In this document: in pieces, positions 60,628-64,000 of the stretch
Layout of the letters: each line of letters starts with the position of its first letter
How positions within the stretch are numbered: the stretch's first letter is position 1
Source of the DNA: Serratia proteamaculans
GTDB lineage: Bacteria; Pseudomonadota; Gammaproteobacteria; Enterobacterales; Enterobacteriaceae
Assembly: GCF_008830365.1 (NCBI RefSeq)
Contig: NZ_WBKI01000003.1
Coordinates: forward strand, 1-64,000
DNA: 64,000 nucleotides
Direction: 5' to 3'
Position numbers and translations under genes: made by a program
The notes under the pieces: model-generated
Seen by the model: only the letters and a program-made list of their open reading frames with translations
Databases searched by the model: none
What the model was told of the DNA's origin: nothing

Positions 60628-61965
60628 ATGGCTCATTCCACCGAGTTGAATATTCAGCAGGCCATCGACGACAGCAAATTCTCGCTGTTTCACTGGGCCT
60701 TGATCATATTGGGATTCCTGATCCTGGCCATTGATGGCTTTGACACTGCGGCTATGGGGTATATCGCCCCTTCGGTCGCCAAAGACTGGGGCATTGTAAA
60801 ACAGGATCTCGGCCCGGTACTGAGCGCCGCCCTGTTGGGCCTGTCACTCGGTGCACTGGTTGCCGGACCGATCTCCGACCGTATCGGTCGCAAACGGGTA
60901 TTGGTGTTTTCATGCCTGTTCTTCGGTCTTTCAAGCCTGGCCACCGCCTATGCCGGGTCACTCAATAGCCTGACGCTGTGGCGTTTTCTCACCGGTCTGG
61001 GGCTGGGAGCGGCAATGCCGAACGCCATCACGCTGATTTCCGAATATGCACCGCAGCGCTGCCGTTCATTGGCGATTAACACCATGTACTGTGGTTTCCC
61101 TCTGGGTGCCGCAGGCGGCGGAGCGATTTCGTCATGGCTTATCCCGGCCTATGGCTGGCACAGCGTGCTGTTGCTGGGAGCGATCGCTCCGCTGGTGCTG
61201 ACGGTATTGTTGATCCTGTTCCTGCCGGAATCGGTCAAGTACATGGTTAACCGCGGTAAAGACGCGATCAAAATCAAACGCATTGCCCAGCGCTTTGTCA
61301 GCCAGGATCTCGACAAGGTAACCCGCTTCTATCTGTATGAAGAGAAACTGGCACAGTCGAAAACCAGCGTCGGCCTGTTGTTCACCCGGCCTTATCTGAC
61401 CGGCACGCTGATGCTGTGGCTGACCTACTTTATGGGGCTGGTAATTTATTACGTGTTGCTGAGCTGGATGCCGATCCTGATGCAGGGGCTGGGCTATCAG
61501 TTGGAGCAGTCGGCGATCCTGACCTCGCTGTTCACCTTCGGCGGCACCCTTGGCATTCTGGTGGCCGGCTGGCTGATGGATCGCTGGAATGCCCATAAGG
61601 TGGTGTCGAGCGGCTTTGTCATTACCGCGCTGCTGATCGTGGCGATGGCCACCGAGGACAGCCATATCGTGCTGCTGGGCACCTTTATCTTCCTGATGGG
61701 GATTACCATGAACGGCGCGCAGTCCGGCCTGCAAACGCTGGCGGCGACCTTCTACCCCACCCACAGTCGCGCAACCGGCATTGCCTGGATGCAGGGCATC
61801 GGCCGCTTTGGTGGCGTGGCAGGAACCATGATGGGGGCGCAACTGCTGGCCATGCAGTGGGAAGTACAGAGTATTTTGATGTTCCTGTGCGTACCGGCGT
61901 TGATCGCCGCTATTGCCACGGTATTCAAAATGACCCGCAGAGCGGTATTACAGCCTGCTGCATAA
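60628..61965 (+). CDS. MFS transporter, aromatic acid:H+ symporter (AAHS) family
   Basis: 445 aa from ATG 60628 (MAHSTELNIQQAIDDSKFS) with TAGAGGGTGCC upstream. Twelve hydrophobic segments; the MFS motifs DGFDTAAMGYIAPS and GPISDRIGRKRVL resemble PcaK/MhpT-type transporters of aromatic acids. The substrate is not determined; the shared operator with hutU suggests urocanate or a related imidazole compound. Confidence 0.85.
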   Translation: MAHSTELNIQQAIDDSKFSLFHWALIILGFLILAIDGFDTAAMGYIAPSVAKDWGIVKQDLGPVLSAALLGLSLGALVAGPISDRIGRKRVLVFSCLFFGLSSLATAYAGSLNSLTLWRFLTGLGLGAAMPNAITLISEYAPQRCRSLAINTMYCGFPLGAAGGGAISSWLIPAYGWHSVLLLGAIAPLVLTVLLILFLPESVKYMVNRGKDAIKIKRIAQRFVSQDLDKVTRFYLYEEKLAQSKTSVGLLFTRPYLTGTLMLWLTYFMGLVIYYVLLSWMPILMQGLGYQLEQSAILTSLFTFGGTLGILVAGWLMDRWNAHKVVSSGFVITALLIVAMATEDSHIVLLGTFIFLMGITMNGAQSGLQTLAATFYPTHSRATGIAWMQGIGRFGGVAGTMMGAQLLAMQWEVQSILMFLCVPALIAAIATVFKMTRRAVLQPAA

Positions 61966-61973
61966 AGAAAAAT

Positions 61974-61996
61974 GCCCGCCCTCTCGCGGGCGTTTT
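61974..61996 (+). terminator. Terminator of the AAHS transporter gene
   Basis: GCCCGC (61974-61979) and GCGGGC (61986-61991) with a CCTCTC loop, followed by GTTTT, directly behind the stop. Confidence 0.82.
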
Positions 61997-62227
61997 GCTT
62001 GCAGCGATAGGACTTTTTTATCACAGGGCCTAACTTGTAATAGGTATGTAAATTTATTGTGATTGGACGCGCAAAATTGACCCATTTTTAATTCATTTTT
62101 GTTGAATAGCTCACTGTTCTCCCCTGCCCAGCTAATGGACACAACGTCTGATTAAACGGCATCATACTGATTAATAAAGAAAATAACTTTCTCTTATGCC
62201 ATTTTTGGCATTCACTGGTCGGTGTTG

Positions 62228-62253
62228 CATATGCTTGTACATACAAGTATATG
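62228..62253. promoter_or_regulatory. HutC-type operator palindrome upstream of hutU
   Basis: CTTGTA (62234-62239), CA, TACAAG (62242-62247), extended by near-complementary CATATG/TATATG flanks to a 26-bp imperfect palindrome. It lies about 90 bp ahead of hutU, in the place expected for the histidine-utilisation repressor HutC. GGTGATTCACC (62283-62293) is a second short palindrome closer to the gene. The rest of 61997-62340 holds nothing recognised. Confidence 0.7.
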
Positions 62254-62340
62254 TTAATAAACCCTACGCATTGTTATGGCGTGGTGATTCACCCCACCGC
62301 GTTATGGGATTCTGTACCAATACTGTTTGAGGAAAATGCT

Positions 62341-64000
62341 GTGACTGCAAATAACAAAGTTCGCAATGTCGAAGTACGCGCACCACGCGGCACAAAATTA
62401 AATGCAAAAAGCTGGCTGACCGAAGCGCCGTTGCGCATGCTGATGAACAACCTCGATCCTGAAGTGGCGGAGAACCCGCACGAGCTGGTGGTATATGGCG
62501 GTATTGGCCGCGCTGCGCGTGACTGGGATTGCTATGACAAGATTGTCGCCACCCTGAAAACCCTGGAAGACGACGAAACGCTGCTGGTGCAGTCCGGCAA
62601 ACCGGTTGGGGTATTCAAAACCCACAGCAACGCACCACGCGTGCTGATCGCCAACTCCAACCTGGTGCCTCACTGGGCAACCTGGGAACACTTTAACGAA
62701 CTGGACGCCAAAGGCCTGGCCATGTACGGCCAGATGACCGCCGGCAGCTGGATCTACATCGGCAGCCAGGGCATCGTCCAGGGTACCTACGAGACCTTCG
62801 TGGAAGCGGGTCGCCAGCATTATGACGGCAGCCTGCAGGGCCGCTGGGTGCTGACCGCCGGTCTGGGTGGCATGGGTGGCGCACAGCCGCTGGCCGCGAC
62901 ATTGGCAGGCGCTTGCTCGCTGAACATCGAATGCCAGCAGAGCCGCATCGATTTCCGTCTGAAAACCCGCTACGTCGATGAACAAGCGGTGGATCTGGAC
63001 GACGCACTGGCTCGCATCAAGAAATACACCGCTGAAGGCAAAGCCATCTCCATCGCCCTGTGCGGTAACGCGGCGGACGTTCTGCCGGAACTGGTACGCC
63101 GCGGCGTGCGTCCGGACATGGTCACCGACCAGACCAGCGCCCACGATCCGCTGAACGGCTACCTGCCTAAGGGCTGGAGCTGGGAAGAATACCGTCAGCG
63201 TGCGCTGACCGAACCCGCTCAGGTGGTTATCGCCGCCAAGCAGTCAATGGCCGAACACGTCGAAGCCATGCTGGCGTTCCAGAAAATGGGCGTGCCAACC
63301 TTCGACTATGGCAACAACATTCGTCAGATGGCGAAAGAAATGGGCGTCAGCAACGCCTTTGATTTCCCGGGCTTCGTACCTGCTTACATCCGCCCGCTGT
63401 TCTGTCGCGGTGTTGGCCCATTCCGCTGGGCTGCACTGTCCGGCGATCCGCAAGACATCTACAAAACCGACGCCATGGTTAAAGAGCTGATCCCGGATGA
63501 CGAGCATCTGCACCGCTGGCTGGATATGGCGCGCGAGCGCATCAGCTTCCAGGGCCTGCCGGCACGTATCTGCTGGGTCGGTCTGGGCCAGCGCGCCAAG
63601 CTGGGTCTGGCGTTCAACGAAATGGTCCGCAGCGGTGAGCTGTCCGCACCAATCGTGATCGGCCGTGACCATCTGGACTCCGGCTCGGTTGCCAGCCCGA
63701 ACCGTGAAACCGAATCGATGAAAGACGGTTCAGACGCCGTCTCTGACTGGCCACTGCTTAATGCCCTGCTCAATACCGCCAGTGGCGCGACCTGGGTTTC
63801 TCTGCACCACGGTGGTGGCGTCGGCATGGGCTTCTCCCAGCATTCCGGTATGGTTATCGTTTGTGACGGCACCGATGAAGCCGCAGAACGCATCGCCCGC
63901 GTATTACATAATGACCCAGCCACCGGCGTGATGCGTCATGCCGATGCCGGTTACGACATCGCCATTGAATGCGCCCGAGAGCAAGGGTTGAACCTGCCGA
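62341..64000 (+). CDS. hutU: Urocanate hydratase HutU (cut by window end)
   Basis: 553 codons are in the window, nearly all of a protein of about 560 aa; the stop lies outside. The start is GTG at 62341 ([46 protein letters not shown]) with GAGGA upstream. It converts urocanate to imidazolonepropionate using NAD+ in histidine degradation. Conserved blocks include [34 protein letters not shown] and [20 protein letters not shown]. hutH and further hut genes would be expected beyond the window. Confidence 0.98.
   Translation, partial: MTANNKVRNVEVRAPRGTKLNAKSWLTEAPLRMLMNNLDPEVAENPHELVVYGGIGRAARDWDCYDKIVATLKTLEDDETLLVQSGKPVGVFKTHSNAPRVLIANSNLVPHWATWEHFNELDAKGLAMYGQMTAGSWIYIGSQGIVQGTYETFVEAGRQHYDGSLQGRWVLTAGLGGMGGAQPLAATLAGACSLNIECQQSRIDFRLKTRYVDEQAVDLDDALARIKKYTAEGKAISIALCGNAADVLPELVRRGVRPDMVTDQTSAHDPLNGYLPKGWSWEEYRQRALTEPAQVVIAAKQSMAEHVEAMLAFQKMGVPTFDYGNNIRQMAKEMGVSNAFDFPGFVPAYIRPLFCRGVGPFRWAALSGDPQDIYKTDAMVKELIPDDEHLHRWLDMARERISFQGLPARICWVGLGQRAKLGLAFNEMVRSGELSAPIVIGRDHLDSGSVASPNRETESMKDGSDAVSDWPLLNALLNTASGATWVSLHHGGGVGMGFSQHSGMVIVCDGTDEAAERIARVLHNDPATGVMRHADAGYDIAIECAREQGLNLP

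Noticed and set aside
61132-61842. 236-aa ORF on the minus strand
   Set aside because: Antisense to the AAHS transporter; Gln/His-rich shadow frame.
62398-63672. Minus-strand ORFs of 248, 104 and 142 aa
   Set aside because: Antisense to hutU, which is open over the whole region and only lacks its stop because of the window end.

Overview
The window is a stretch of core chromosome from an enteric gammaproteobacterium. The order clpB-pgeF-rluD-bamD-raiA-pheA-tyrA-aroF, then rplS-trmD-rimM-rpsP-ffh, luxS-micA-gshA, the Arg/Ser tRNA cluster-csrA-alaS-recX-recA-pncC, mutS, rpoS-nlpD-pcm-surE-truD-ispF-ispD-ftsB and cysC-cysN-cysD / cysH-cysI-cysJ-queD-queE follows the E. coli 59-62 min region. 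A chbB-chbC-GH1-chbR-chbG chitobiose operon, cysG inside the cysDNC operon and a hut gene next to queE point to Serratia or a close relative in Yersiniaceae. That genus call is an inference from gene content and protein similarity recalled from memory.

Layout. 1-1050: the 5' part of a 16S rRNA gene on the minus strand, its leader with boxA, and tandem promoters P2 and P1. 1056-5469: clpB (sigma-32 promoter), pgeF and rluD. 5601-6986: bamD and raiA. 7050-10679: aromatic amino acid genes pheL/pheA (attenuated) and tyrA/aroF (TyrR-like boxes). 11263-12493: a DUF481 outer membrane protein and an orphan phage Ogr-like zinc-finger gene that carries a near-consensus LexA box. 12602-16226: translation and SRP genes. 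16396-18517: ypjD and corB. 18586-21904: luxS, the sRNA MicA, gshA, yqaA, yqaB. 22050-22750: an operon of tRNA-Ser(GCU) and three tRNA-Arg(ACG) plus a tRNA 3' fragment. 22964-28394: csrA, alaS, recX, recA, pncC. 28645-30039: an MFS transporter. 30073-34976: the chitobiose operon. 35805-45021: mutS, then the rpoS-to-ftsB group. 45428-47741: a polar amino acid ABC transporter. 47794-52615: ygbE and cysCNDG. 52803-54425: a small coiled-coil membrane protein and iap. 54487-58807: cysHIJ. 59245-60304: queD and queE. 60628-61965: an AAHS-type MFS transporter. 62341-64000: hutU, cut by the window end.

Functional themes: sulfate assimilation is nearly complete here (ATP sulfurylase, APS kinase, PAPS reductase, sulfite reductase and siroheme synthesis). 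Stress control is dense: sigma-32 (clpB), sigma-E (micA), LexA (recA and the Ogr-like gene), RpoS and CsrA. The least conventional parts are the LexA-box/Ogr-like locus, a TGTA-N2-TACA operator shared by the MFS gene and hutU, a hairpin/terminator unit ahead of mutS, a strong palindrome ahead of the ABC transporter, and the heptad-repeat mini membrane protein. No insertion sequence, integrase, CRISPR array or obvious horizontally acquired island was seen.
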